Source: Thermococcus cleftensis | Lineage (GTDB): Archaea; Methanobacteriota_B; Thermococci; Thermococcales; Thermococcaceae | Assembly (NCBI RefSeq): GCF_000265525.1 | Contig: NC_018015.1 | Coordinates: 558,001-622,000, forward strand | Reading direction: 5' to 3' | DNA: 64,000 nt | Shown: piece after piece, positions 53,793 through 61,044 of the stretch | Layout of the letters: each line of letters starts with the position of its first letter | Numbering within the stretch: the stretch's first letter is position 1 | Notes under the pieces: generated by a model | The model's database searches: none | Told to the model about the DNA's origin: nothing | The model's input: the letters and a program-made list of their open reading frames with translations, nothing else | Program-made: the position numbers and the translations under genes

Positions 53793-54023
53793 CTATTCAC
53801 TCTTCAGAGCCACGAGGGCCATCTTTCTCGCTATCCTGCGTGCGAACTCCAGCGGCAAAAACGCCACCAGGAAGACTATCACGGCCAGTATCAGCGAGTT
53901 CTGCCTGCCCAGTGGCTGCCATATCATCAGGAGGAACGCGATCAGCATGAGGCCGAGCCCAACGGCCAGGAACCTCTGGTAGCTCTTTCTCATAACCTCC
54001 AGGGTATCGTCCACCGCACTCAC
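53793..54023 (-). CDS. Small membrane protein with two transmembrane helices
   Basis: 76 residues. MSAVDDTLEVMRKSYQRF precedes two helices (LAVGLGLMLIAFLLMIW and NSLILAVIVFLVAFLPLEF) and a basic end RRIARKMALVALKSE. Unknown function. It converges with nothing and is separated from psmA by about 75 bp; its 5' region is shared with the divergent HIT gene. Confidence 0.68.
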   Translation of the reverse strand: MSAVDDTLEVMRKSYQRFLAVGLGLMLIAFLLMIWQPLGRQNSLILAVIVFLVAFLPLEFARRIARKMALVALKSE

Positions 54024-54069
54024 CGGGAGCTTTTTATTCCGAACCGGTTTTAAGCCTTTGGTGTTGGCG

Positions 54070-54528
54070 ATGGAGTGCCCGTTCTGCAGCGCAAGACCCG
54101 GAACAATCCTTTACGAGGACGAGCTGATTAGAATACTCCTCGACTCTTACCCCGCGAGCAGGGGCCACCTACTGGTGGTTCCGAGGAGGCACGTCGAGAG
54201 CTGGTGGGAGTTGAGCGAGGAAGAAAAGGTCGCCCTGATCAGGGGCATGGAGCTGGCGATGGAGAAGCTGGCACAGGTACTGAAGCCAGACGGGTTCAAC
54301 GTCGGAATAAACCTGGGCAGGGCCGCCGGCCAGACCGTTCCGCACCTCCACCTCCACGTGATTCCCCGCCGGGAAGGTGACTGCGCTCACCCCCGGGGAG
54401 GGGTCAGGAAGGCGGTTCTGGACCTGGAGGACGAGAACCTCAGCCTGAAAGAGCGCTGGGTAAAGAACAGGCTGAGCGGGGAAGAGGTCGAGAGGCTGAG
54501 GGAGGCGTTTGAACAACACTTTGAGTGA
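54070..54528 (+). CDS. HIT-family nucleotide hydrolase/transferase
   Basis: 152-residue HIT protein. Zinc-type N-terminus MECPFCSARPGT, core ILLDSYPASRGHLLVVPRRH, and the catalytic triad motif QTVPHLHLHVIPR (His-x-His-x-His). Family members hydrolyse AMP or dinucleoside polyphosphates; the tail VVERLREAF-like helix is specific. ATG 54070 follows GGTGTTGGCG. Confidence 0.88.
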   Translation: MECPFCSARPGTILYEDELIRILLDSYPASRGHLLVVPRRHVESWWELSEEEKVALIRGMELAMEKLAQVLKPDGFNVGINLGRAAGQTVPHLHLHVIPRREGDCAHPRGGVRKAVLDLEDENLSLKERWVKNRLSGEEVERLREAFEQHFE

Positions 54529-54643
54529 TAATTTGATTCGCTCCCGCAATGTTTTTATCTATTAATTACCAAAAGAGATACCCGAGTATTCACGCGTTCC
54601 AGGGAATTGAAGAAAGTCCGAAAGGAAAACATCGGTGGTACTG

Positions 54644-55365
54644 ATGAATAAACTTACTTCCCTGGCCCTCTTACTTTTGCTCCTCCTTCCCCCCGTCACC
54701 GCGGTGAACGTCTGGGAGCACATAAACACCAGCAGGGAAATGTACTTCGTTAAAGTATTGGGCAGATGTAGAAGAGAACCACCACTTGACCCATTGAACA
54801 ACTCCAGAATCGCCTCCGTCAGCATAGGATACACCTACAGTGATACCCAGTACATAATCACTACTACGCCCCCTACGATTCCGAGTACTGTAAGCACACC
54901 GGCCGTTGCGGCTGGTGGGAAGAGTTCCTCCCCAAACAAGAGAACTTAACACCCTTTAACTCCTCCATTTGGAACGTCACCAAGGTTCTAGAAGAGTATC
55001 ATTGGGGCCTGGAGAACTACCTCCCCAACATAACTGGAAAGGTCACGGACGACTTCGAATGGCCCGAAAAATACTGGGTGAGAAGAGCAGACCTGTGGGA
55101 AGTCTGGATAGACGCAAGTGAGTTCCGGGTAACACTGTATTCCTTCGTCTCGGAGATTGGAGGATTGAGCTACGTAGTTTTTGAATGCCAGAACCCGGAG
55201 AACATGACGTGCAACTGGAAAGAGCCAGTAGTAGACATAGAAGTGATGGTACCACCAACGACCACCACAACCACCCCAAAACAAGAAGATAAAGAAACCT
55301 GCGGACCAGGATTGCTGATTGGATTAGTGTTGGTTCCCCTACTCGTAAAACAGAAGAAGAGGTAG
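54644..55365 (+). pseudogene. CGP-CTERM surface protein gene with a frameshift
   Basis: Signal peptide NKLTSLALLLLLLLPPVTA then NVWEHINTSREMYFVKVLG in the first frame up to about position 54859. The remainder (YYAPYDSEYCKHTGRCGWWE ... onward) continues in the next frame to 55365 and ends with a Thr-rich spacer (PPTTTTTTPK) and a CGP-CTERM sorting signal, CGPGLLIGLVLVPLL followed by KQKKR. One missing base near 54856-54864 explains both pieces. The adjacent intact gene is a paralogue and aligns across the break (DTHYKIVSYY versus DTQYII/YY). It may be a real mutation, a sequencing error or a recoding site. Confidence 0.72.
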
Positions 55366-55434
55366 TAAACTAATGAACCGGCAATCCTCAACAATAGTCC
55401 TTGCGCAGGGGTTCTACTTGGAGGTGAGGTCAGA

Positions 55435-56082
55435 TTGAGGCGTCTCCTGATTTCCTTGTTTCTTGGATTCCTCCTAATGTCCTCCACTAGCGTCACCACG
55501 GCACTCAGCCTCTGGGACGTCATAAACAAAAACGAAACCGTAATCGACGTTTTTATATTCGGCTCAGGCCCCAAAATGCCGTGCAACCCATTCAATGACT
55601 CCGGAATCTATGAAATCCAAGTCGTTTATCCATTCAACGACACCCACTACAAGATAGTCAGCTACTATTCGAACGGAAGCATTGAACAGGAATATATTCC
55701 AGCGTATCCGAGATACAATTTCACAATAGCCACCTGGGATCTCGATAGGGTAGTTGGATACTACCAGAATCATATTCAGTCCCCATCTCCCTGCGTTGAT
55801 CCCGAAAACATTACAAGGTGGGTAATCCTCATGGGAGGGCACTCCATCATTATAAGGGCATACCCGACAAAATATGAAGGAGTCTACGACGAAATCGTCT
55901 GCCTAACTCCCCAAAACCCATCATGCAGAGTCTCAGGATCCAAACCACCACAGAAACCGGAAACCTCAAGGACCGAAGACACAACCTCAAACGGAAAAGA
56001 AACCTGCGGTCCAGCTTTGTTAGTTGGATTAACGTTGGCTCCCCTGATCCTGAGATGGAAGGGGCACGTAGATGAAAAGTGA
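55435..56082 (+). CDS. CGP-CTERM surface protein, unknown function
   Basis: 215 residues. Signal peptide LLISLFLGFLLMSSTSVTTA, then ALSLWDVINKNETVIDVFIF and a domain with several possible N-glycosylation sites (KNET, FNDS, FNDTH, YNFT, ENIT). Four cysteines may form disulfides (MPCNPF, SPCVDP, IVCLTP, PSCRVS). The Ser/Thr/Lys spacer is followed by the CGP-CTERM signal CGPALLVGLTLAPLILRW. Such proteins are exported and anchored at the archaeal surface. Start is TTG 55435 after GGAGGTGA (6 nt). Function unknown. Confidence 0.78.
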   Translation: MRRLLISLFLGFLLMSSTSVTTALSLWDVINKNETVIDVFIFGSGPKMPCNPFNDSGIYEIQVVYPFNDTHYKIVSYYSNGSIEQEYIPAYPRYNFTIATWDLDRVVGYYQNHIQSPSPCVDPENITRWVILMGGHSIIIRAYPTKYEGVYDEIVCLTPQNPSCRVSGSKPPQKPETSRTEDTTSNGKETCGPALLVGLTLAPLILRWKGHVDEK

Positions 56083-56094
56083 ACCATTATTTTT

Positions 56095-56415
56095 TCAATA
56101 TTTCTTGGCCGGATACTTCTCCCCGTTCTTCTCCAGCTTCCTCTCAACCGCCTCGTCAAGGTCTATGTCCAGTTCGTGGGCTAGTAACGTTAGGTAAATT
56201 ACGACGTCGGCTATTTCGTCGGCTATGGCTTCCCTCTTGGCCGGGTCTTTCACCGCTTCGAGTATCTCCCCATCGCTCCCCCACTGAAAGTGCTCCAGAA
56301 GCTCGCCCAGCTCGACCGCAGCCGAGATGGCCAGGTTCTTCGGCGTGTGGTACTTAGCCCAGTTCCTCACATCTCGGAAGGCCACGAGCCTTTCCTCAAG
56401 CTCCCGGAAGTCCAT
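56095..56415 (-). CDS. MazG-like nucleotide pyrophosphohydrolase
   Basis: 106 residues, all-alpha NTP-PPase. Metal-binding motifs: AAVELGELLEHFQWG (EExxE-type) and EIADVVIYLTLLAHELDIDL (ExxD). The N-terminus has NWAKYHTPKNLA of the dCTPase-like group. It should remove pyrophosphate from non-canonical or excess nucleoside triphosphates. It is followed on the operon strand by nothing close; the next upstream gene is 15 nt away. Confidence 0.87.
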   Translation of the reverse strand: MDFRELEERLVAFRDVRNWAKYHTPKNLAISAAVELGELLEHFQWGSDGEILEAVKDPAKREAIADEIADVVIYLTLLAHELDIDLDEAVERKLEKNGEKYPAKKY

Positions 56416-56429
56416 ACCACCACCCCGGC

Positions 56430-56717
56430 TTAGAAGGCGTGAGGGTTGGAGCTTCTGAGAAGTTCCAGGAGCTTTAAAAACTCCTCAATTTCTTCCCTGG
56501 AGAAGTGTTCTTCAGCATCGCTCTCGGGATCGAGTTTTGACAGCATCTCTCTCGCCTTCATGAGGTCATCTAAATCTTCCTGGAGCTCAAGGGCGCGCTG
56601 GATAAACTCATAGCTCGTTTGAGGGCTCTCAAAGGCCCGGTTCTGGTTGGCTATTATCGCTATCTTCAGGTTCGCTATGGTCTCATCTACCTGTTCGATA
56701 AGCTCCTTAATCTTCAT
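56430..56717 (-). CDS. Small helical protein, unknown function
   Basis: 95 residues, almost wholly alpha-helical and acidic: MKIKELIEQVDETIANLKIA, QRALELQEDLDDLMKAREML and EEIEEFLKLLELLRSS. Coiled-coil character. Start 56717 after GGTGGAC. It likely shares the MazG transcript. A TATA-like GGCTTAAATACC lies at about 56742-56753. Confidence 0.65.
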   Translation of the reverse strand: MKIKELIEQVDETIANLKIAIIANQNRAFESPQTSYEFIQRALELQEDLDDLMKAREMLSKLDPESDAEEHFSREEIEEFLKLLELLRSSNPHAF

Positions 56718-56807
56718 GTCCACCACATTCTAAGCTACTCACCGGGGTATTTAAGCCTCCCGAAAGGTTTTTACGTTGAATGAGATAAAATTCATACGGT
56801 GGTCCGG

Positions 56808-57056
56808 GTGGACTTCGACCTCTTCATGGAGAGGTACGGGTACAAAATACTGCTTGCCATCTTCGGGATGATAGTCGCGGGCATATTTGCGATCATCGGC
56901 ATCTGGGCATACGTTGCATTAAAATACCTCGGCCTTCTCTTTGGGGGCCTGATAATAGCCCTCGTCGCCGTCCGTAGCCTCATGAACAGGAGAATACTCG
57001 ACGCCCAGGCGAGGGTATTCAGCAAGTACTTCTACGACGATAGGAGACGGAGGTGA
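56808..57056 (+). CDS. Small membrane protein
   Basis: 82 residues with two long hydrophobic helices (ILLAIFGMIVAGIFAIIGIW and YLGLLFGGLIIALVAVRSL) and a basic tail with YFYDDRRRR. Start GTG 56808 is 4 nt after GGTGGT; a GTG three codons upstream is less well placed. Unknown function. Confidence 0.68.
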   Translation: MDFDLFMERYGYKILLAIFGMIVAGIFAIIGIWAYVALKYLGLLFGGLIIALVAVRSLMNRRILDAQARVFSKYFYDDRRRR

Positions 57057-57068
57057 TCAAATAGATAT

Positions 57069-57164
57069 ATGGGCATAGAATGGCGCTCCGAGACCATAAC
57101 GAGAACCTTCTTCAGGACCCACAACGAGGTTCACTACGACAAGAACGAGAGAAAAAGGCCATAG
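57069..57164 (+). CDS. Candidate 31-residue protein
   Basis: Frame MGIEWRSETITRTFFRTHNE ending NERKRP. A full GGAGGTGATC box overlaps the stop of the preceding membrane-protein gene, 13 nt upstream of this ATG, so spacing is longer than usual. Composition looks coding but proof is weak. Confidence 0.4.
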   Translation: MGIEWRSETITRTFFRTHNEVHYDKNERKRP

Positions 57165-57166
57165 TT

Positions 57167-57220
57167 TCGAAAATTTTTCGATTTTCGACGGGGCTTTTCT
57201 GAAGGCAGAGTTTTAACCCT
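57167..57220 (+). promoter_or_regulatory. iorA upstream region with inverted repeat and TATA box
   Basis: TCGAAAAT (57167-57174) and ATTTTCGA (57181-57188) form a perfect 8-bp inverted repeat. A TATA-like AGTTTTAACC follows at about 57210-57219. The repeat may be a regulator site or a weak end signal of the preceding transcript. Confidence 0.45.
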
Positions 57221-57246
57221 AACTGCGAAGGAACTACGGTGGTGAC

Positions 57247-59154
57247 ATGGAGGTGGTCAAGGCTTACCCTTCTGATTCGGCCGAAGTAAAGGGCGAAAAG
57301 CGCGAGAAGAAGCTTCTCATGGGTAACGAGGCCATAGCCTACGGCGCCCTCGAGAGCGGCATCGCCTTCGCCACAGGCTACCCGGGAACCCCATCAACAG
57401 AGGTCATCGAGACCATCGCGAGGCTCAAGCCAGAGGTCTTCGCCGAGTGGGCGCCCAACGAGAAGGTTGCCCTCGAGGAGGCCGCGGGAGTTGCCTACAC
57501 CGGATTAAGAGCCCTCGTGACTATGAAGTGCGTCGGCCTGAACGTTGCCGCCGACCCGCTGATGAGCTTAGCCTATTCTGGCGTCGAAGGTGGCCTGGTA
57601 ATCCTCGTTGCCGACGACCCGGGGCCACATACAAGCCAGACGGAGCAGGACGACCGCTACTACGGCAAGCTCTCGCTCCTGCCTGTTCTCGAACCTGCAG
57701 ATCCACAGGAGGCCCACGACCTGATAATCTACGCCTACGAGCTGAGCGAGCGCTATAAGGTTCCGGTAATATTCCGCACGACAACGAGGGTGAACCACAC
57801 GACGGCCGACGTCGAGGTCGGCGAGTTCATCGAGCTAAACCGGAAGCCGGTCTTCAAGAAGGACATAGAGCGCTACGTCAGGGCCAGCATGGAGGGCAAC
57901 AGGAAGAGGCACAGGTGGCTCAACGAAACTCTGAGAAAGATCGAGGAGGAGTTCAACTCGATGCCCTTCAACCGGGTCGAGGGGAGCGGCAGGATTGGAA
58001 TAATCGTCGAGGGGGCGCCCTACAACTACGTGCGCGAGGTTCTGCCCAAGCTCGACGGCGACTTCAGGGTTCTCAAGCTCTCAACGCCCCACCCACTCCC
58101 GAGGAAGCTCGTCGTGGAGTTCCTTAAGGGTGTGGACTTCGCGATAGTTATCGAGGACGGTGCGCCCTTCCTTGAGGAGGAAGTCAAGATTGCCGCATAC
58201 GAGGCCGGGCTCAACGTGCCGATATACGGCAAGAGGACCGGCCATCTGCCCCTTGAGGGGGAGCTGACGCCTTCACTGGTCAGGAACGCCCTGCTGGGGC
58301 TTATCGGTGAAAGTGAGGAGACCTACGAGAAGCCCGAGGAGGTAAAGCTCGCCGAAAGCCTTGCCCCGAAGAGGCCTCCTGTTATGTGCCCGGGCTGTCC
58401 CCACAGGGGGAGCTACCGCGCCGCGTTGGACGCGCTGAGGGATTTAAAGCTCGGTCGCTACTCGGTTCCGATACACGGGGACATAGGCTGCTACGCCCTC
58501 TCGCTCCTCCCGCCGCTTGAAGCGATATGGACCGAGTTCGTCATGGGCGCGAGCATAAGCCTTGCCAACGGCCAGAGCGTCGTGATGGACAAGAAGATAA
58601 TCGCCACGATTGGTGACTCGACCTTCTTCCACAACGGAATCCAGCCGCTCATCGATGCCGTCTACAAGAACCTGAACGTTCTCGTCATGATACTCGACAA
58701 CAGGACAACGGCCATGACCGGCCACCAGCCGCACCCAGGAACGGGGGGAAGCGAAACCGGCAGGAAGTTCAACGAGATTGACATCGAGGCTCTGGTCAAG
58801 GCGTTGGGAGTCAGGTACGCCAAGACAGTTGACCCCTACGACCTCAAGGCAACGAGGGAGGCAATAAAGGAGGCCATGCAGGTTGAAGGGCCGGCGGTGA
58901 TAATAGCAAAGCAGGAGTGCGTCATTCCGGTCATAAGGCGCGGTGAGATAGGCGAGATACCGCTCGTCATCGAGGACAAGTGCACAGGCTGCAAGGCGTG
59001 CATACTCCTCACCGGCTGTCCCGCCCTAGTCTACGACCCGGAGACGAACAAGGTCCGGATAGACAGCCTGCTCTGTACGGGCTGTGGCGTCTGCAACCAG
59101 ACGTGTCCGTTCGATGCGATTAAGTTCCCGAGCGAGCTGGAGAAGGGGGCTTAA
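57247..59154 (+). CDS. iorA: Indolepyruvate:ferredoxin oxidoreductase alpha subunit
   Basis: 635-residue subunit with both thiamine-pyrophosphate domains; it oxidises aryl pyruvates from Trp, Phe and Tyr to aryl-acetyl-CoA and reduces ferredoxin. GIAFATGYPGTPSTEVIETI near residue 38, MCPGCPHRGSYRAALDALRD, GDIGCYALSLLPPL, and TIGDSTFFHNGIQPLIDAVY for TPP/Mg2+ binding. The C-terminal ferredoxin domain has CTGCKACILLTGCPAL and CTGCGVCNQTCPFDAI. ATG 57247 follows GGTGGTGAC. The usual beta-subunit gene (iorB) does not follow; the downstream genes are on the other strand. Confidence 0.95.
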   Translation: MEVVKAYPSDSAEVKGEKREKKLLMGNEAIAYGALESGIAFATGYPGTPSTEVIETIARLKPEVFAEWAPNEKVALEEAAGVAYTGLRALVTMKCVGLNVAADPLMSLAYSGVEGGLVILVADDPGPHTSQTEQDDRYYGKLSLLPVLEPADPQEAHDLIIYAYELSERYKVPVIFRTTTRVNHTTADVEVGEFIELNRKPVFKKDIERYVRASMEGNRKRHRWLNETLRKIEEEFNSMPFNRVEGSGRIGIIVEGAPYNYVREVLPKLDGDFRVLKLSTPHPLPRKLVVEFLKGVDFAIVIEDGAPFLEEEVKIAAYEAGLNVPIYGKRTGHLPLEGELTPSLVRNALLGLIGESEETYEKPEEVKLAESLAPKRPPVMCPGCPHRGSYRAALDALRDLKLGRYSVPIHGDIGCYALSLLPPLEAIWTEFVMGASISLANGQSVVMDKKIIATIGDSTFFHNGIQPLIDAVYKNLNVLVMILDNRTTAMTGHQPHPGTGGSETGRKFNEIDIEALVKALGVRYAKTVDPYDLKATREAIKEAMQVEGPAVIIAKQECVIPVIRRGEIGEIPLVIEDKCTGCKACILLTGCPALVYDPETNKVRIDSLLCTGCGVCNQTCPFDAIKFPSELEKGA

Positions 59155-59241
59155 CCTGCCTTCTCTTTTTCTATACTCACCCGCAAATATTACCCGTTCA
59201 GTAATATACTCCGCGAGTAATAGCTGTACATGAGGTTCGCA

Positions 59242-59458
59242 TCAATCTAAATCACCGAACTCAGCCTCCAGCTTGCATGCCTTCAGCTCCTCAAACTCTG
59301 CCTTTCCTAAAATCCCCCTGAGCTTTCCTGAAATCACCCTTTGGCAGTTTCCGCTCCTTCACGAGCTCTCTTCGAATCAGCTCAAGCTCTAAGAGCCTCT
59401 TCAGCTCTTCGGGGTCAGCGTTCTCAGGAACGTTTACCCAGATGGTAATGACTGGCAT
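59242..59458 (-). pseudogene. Frameshifted small protein gene (antitoxin-like)
   Basis: Start ATG 59458 follows GGTGGTCAC. The first frame reads MPVITIWVNVPENADPEELK, RLLELELIRRELVKERKLPK and then goes out of frame. After one extra G in an AAAGGG run (about position 59335-59345) the other frame reads on as VISGKLRGILGKAEFEELKA to EAEFGDLD and a stop at 59242. The total length is one base more than a multiple of three. The charged helical composition resembles VapB-type antitoxins, but no toxin gene is adjacent and the family is not certain. Confidence 0.45.
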
Positions 59459-59497
59459 GTGACCACCAATAAAAATTTGGATAATGATGTTAACCCA

Positions 59498-60181
59498 TCA
59501 CTCCCGCCAAACCTCAAGAACCATATAGCGCCTCACGAGAGGATTGGGGTACAGCTCCCAGCCGATTCCCTCTGTTTCCGCTTCAATCTCACCGAATAGG
59601 CCGCCCTCGCGGGGGTCCAAGCTTTCCCCGTAGATTTTTCCCGGCCTTATCTCCACCCGCATGTACCTTGGCAGTCCGACCCTTACCTTACCTTCTTCCT
59701 TCGCACGCTCAATCGCCCATTTGGCTGTGTAGATTCCGGAGTATATCTCCGCTATCCTCACCGGGACGCTCCACTTTCCGATGGCGATTATCTCAATTCC
59801 AGTCTCCTCCCAGAGCTTTTTGGCCAGAGGCTGTAATTCCTTGGCCAAATCCTTCCAGACCTCCTTGCCCCTGTCTGTTATCGTCAGGGCGTCTATGGTC
59901 GGCTCGTCGAGCTTCCTGACCTCTATTCCTCCTATCGTCGAGTCGAGGTGAACGACGTCGGGCTTGACTTTTCGAGCAAGCTCAACCGCAAGGAGTGCTT
60001 CATCTCTAATCGCCTGCCTGCCGCTCATGTCGTAGTCGAAGGGGTCGGCGTAGCGAACCACGCTCAGCGTCGCCGTCCTGTAAGGCCTCTCAACCAGCAC
60101 GGCGGCCGTCGCTATAAGCCCAACCGGCTCGTAGTCCTCGGTCAGCAAAGCCCCACCGGTGTCGGCCGAAACGATCCTCAT
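59498..60181 (-). CDS. DUF4152-like protein (RNase H-fold, PF2046 type)
   Basis: 227 residues. It begins MRIVSADTGGALLTEDYEPV, with acidic residues in SADTGG, HLDSTIGGIEV and TITDRGKEVW that could form an RNase H-like active site; the last third contains PRYMRVEIRPGKIYGESLDP. The family is seen in Thermococcales, and a Pyrococcus member has been described as a single-strand DNA exonuclease; I recall this only from general knowledge. Start 60181 is 4 nt after GGTGGT. The longer frame upstream is not supported. Confidence 0.65.
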   Translation of the reverse strand: MRIVSADTGGALLTEDYEPVGLIATAAVLVERPYRTATLSVVRYADPFDYDMSGRQAIRDEALLAVELARKVKPDVVHLDSTIGGIEVRKLDEPTIDALTITDRGKEVWKDLAKELQPLAKKLWEETGIEIIAIGKWSVPVRIAEIYSGIYTAKWAIERAKEEGKVRVGLPRYMRVEIRPGKIYGESLDPREGGLFGEIEAETEGIGWELYPNPLVRRYMVLEVWRE

Positions 60182-60246
60182 GGAAACCACCGTTAATGGG
60201 CAATTACCAATAAACTTCCCCGCCGTATCAAGGTTAGGTGATAGCG

Positions 60247-60660
60247 TTGAGTGAGTCAGCCAATCCAGTTTATGAAGCTTTGGGTAGTTATATCGATGGC
60301 CTGTGCGGTTCGATATACCTTGGCACGGCGAGGGGAAAAGCAGTTTTCTACGGGGAGATGGTCCACCCCCTGACGCCAACGGAAGAACCGCTACCTTTCA
60401 TGAACATCTTTTACTCCAAGGGGACCGTGGAGGTCATAAGTGTATGGGGACGGGTGGATAAAGGGTCGTTTACGGTGAAGATGGTCCCCTCAGATATGAG
60501 CTACGACAGGCTCAGCGGTACGATAGAGCTGGTCTTCCACCCAGAGGGTGGCGGTTCGATAGTGGTCACTCTCCACGGAAACACGAAGCTGGCACGAACG
60601 CTCAAGAGCGCAGCCAGGGCATGCAAAGGAGAAGAAGCAAGAAATAGGGTCAGCCGCTGA
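60247..60660 (+). CDS. Protein of unknown function
   Basis: 137 residues, soluble, mostly beta: GSYIDGLCGSIYLGTARGKA, FMNIFYSKGTVEVISVWGRV, LSGTIELVFHPEGGGSIVVT. A basic helical tail ends it. Start TTG 60247 is 4 nt after GGTGAT; GTG 60238 overlaps that box. No family recognised. Confidence 0.6.
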   Translation: MSESANPVYEALGSYIDGLCGSIYLGTARGKAVFYGEMVHPLTPTEEPLPFMNIFYSKGTVEVISVWGRVDKGSFTVKMVPSDMSYDRLSGTIELVFHPEGGGSIVVTLHGNTKLARTLKSAARACKGEEARNRVSR

Positions 60661-60666
60661 ACCTCA

Positions 60667-60990
60667 TCACAGCTCAGGACTCGGCAAAGTCATCATTCCC
60701 AGCAGCGTTTTGAGTTCTTCCCTTAAAGCGGTTACCGTTTCCTCGTCCGGATCCGTTATTCCTCCGTACCGCCTGATGACTTCATAGACCTCCGGATATC
60801 TGCTCCCAAGCATTCCCTCCAGTCCTCCCGCAGGGAGGAGCATTCCAGTATCCCGGTACACGAGATAAGCTCCGAGGGTGTAGAGGGCGTCCATAAGTGC
60901 CATGTGCGCCATCTCAAAGCGCCCCTCCGAGAGATAGTAGTTGCCGCGCTCGAGGTAGGCCCAAACCTTATCGAGAAGCTCCCTTTCCAC
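60667..60990 (-). CDS. Small helical protein (possibly HEPN/DUF357-like)
   Basis: About 107 residues from GTG 60990. Helical pattern ERELLDKVWAYLERGNYYLS, EGRFEMAHMALMDALYTLGA with YRDTGMLLPAGGLEGMLGSR, then a C-terminal segment DPDEETVTALREELKTLLGM. The YLERGNYYLSEGRFEMA pattern is reminiscent of DUF357/HEPN helical proteins. Exact start uncertain (GTG 60990, TTG 60996, GTG 60999), because the TATA box at 61008-61016 leaves almost no leader. Confidence 0.6.
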   Translation of the reverse strand: MERELLDKVWAYLERGNYYLSEGRFEMAHMALMDALYTLGAYLVYRDTGMLLPAGGLEGMLGSRYPEVYEVIRRYGGITDPDEETVTALREELKTLLGMMTLPSPEL

Positions 60991-61007
60991 TCTCAACACC
61001 GCACAGG

Positions 61008-61031
61008 GTTTATAAGGGGTTTCTAATAAAT
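61008..61031. promoter_or_regulatory. Compact divergent promoter
   Basis: GGTTTATAAGG (61008-61018) reads as a TATA box on both strands. It serves the minus-strand helical protein (start about 60990) and could serve the plus-strand transporter (start 61045), although TTCTAATAAATC at 61020-61031 is another plus-strand candidate that is too close to the ATG. Confidence 0.45.
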
Positions 61032-61044
61032 CTGTCGGGGGAAG

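Noticed and set aside
60182-60379. N-terminal extension of the DUF4152-like frame
   Set aside because: It overlaps the divergent gene at 60247 and the composition is not protein-like; ATG 60181 has GGTGGT at 4 nt.
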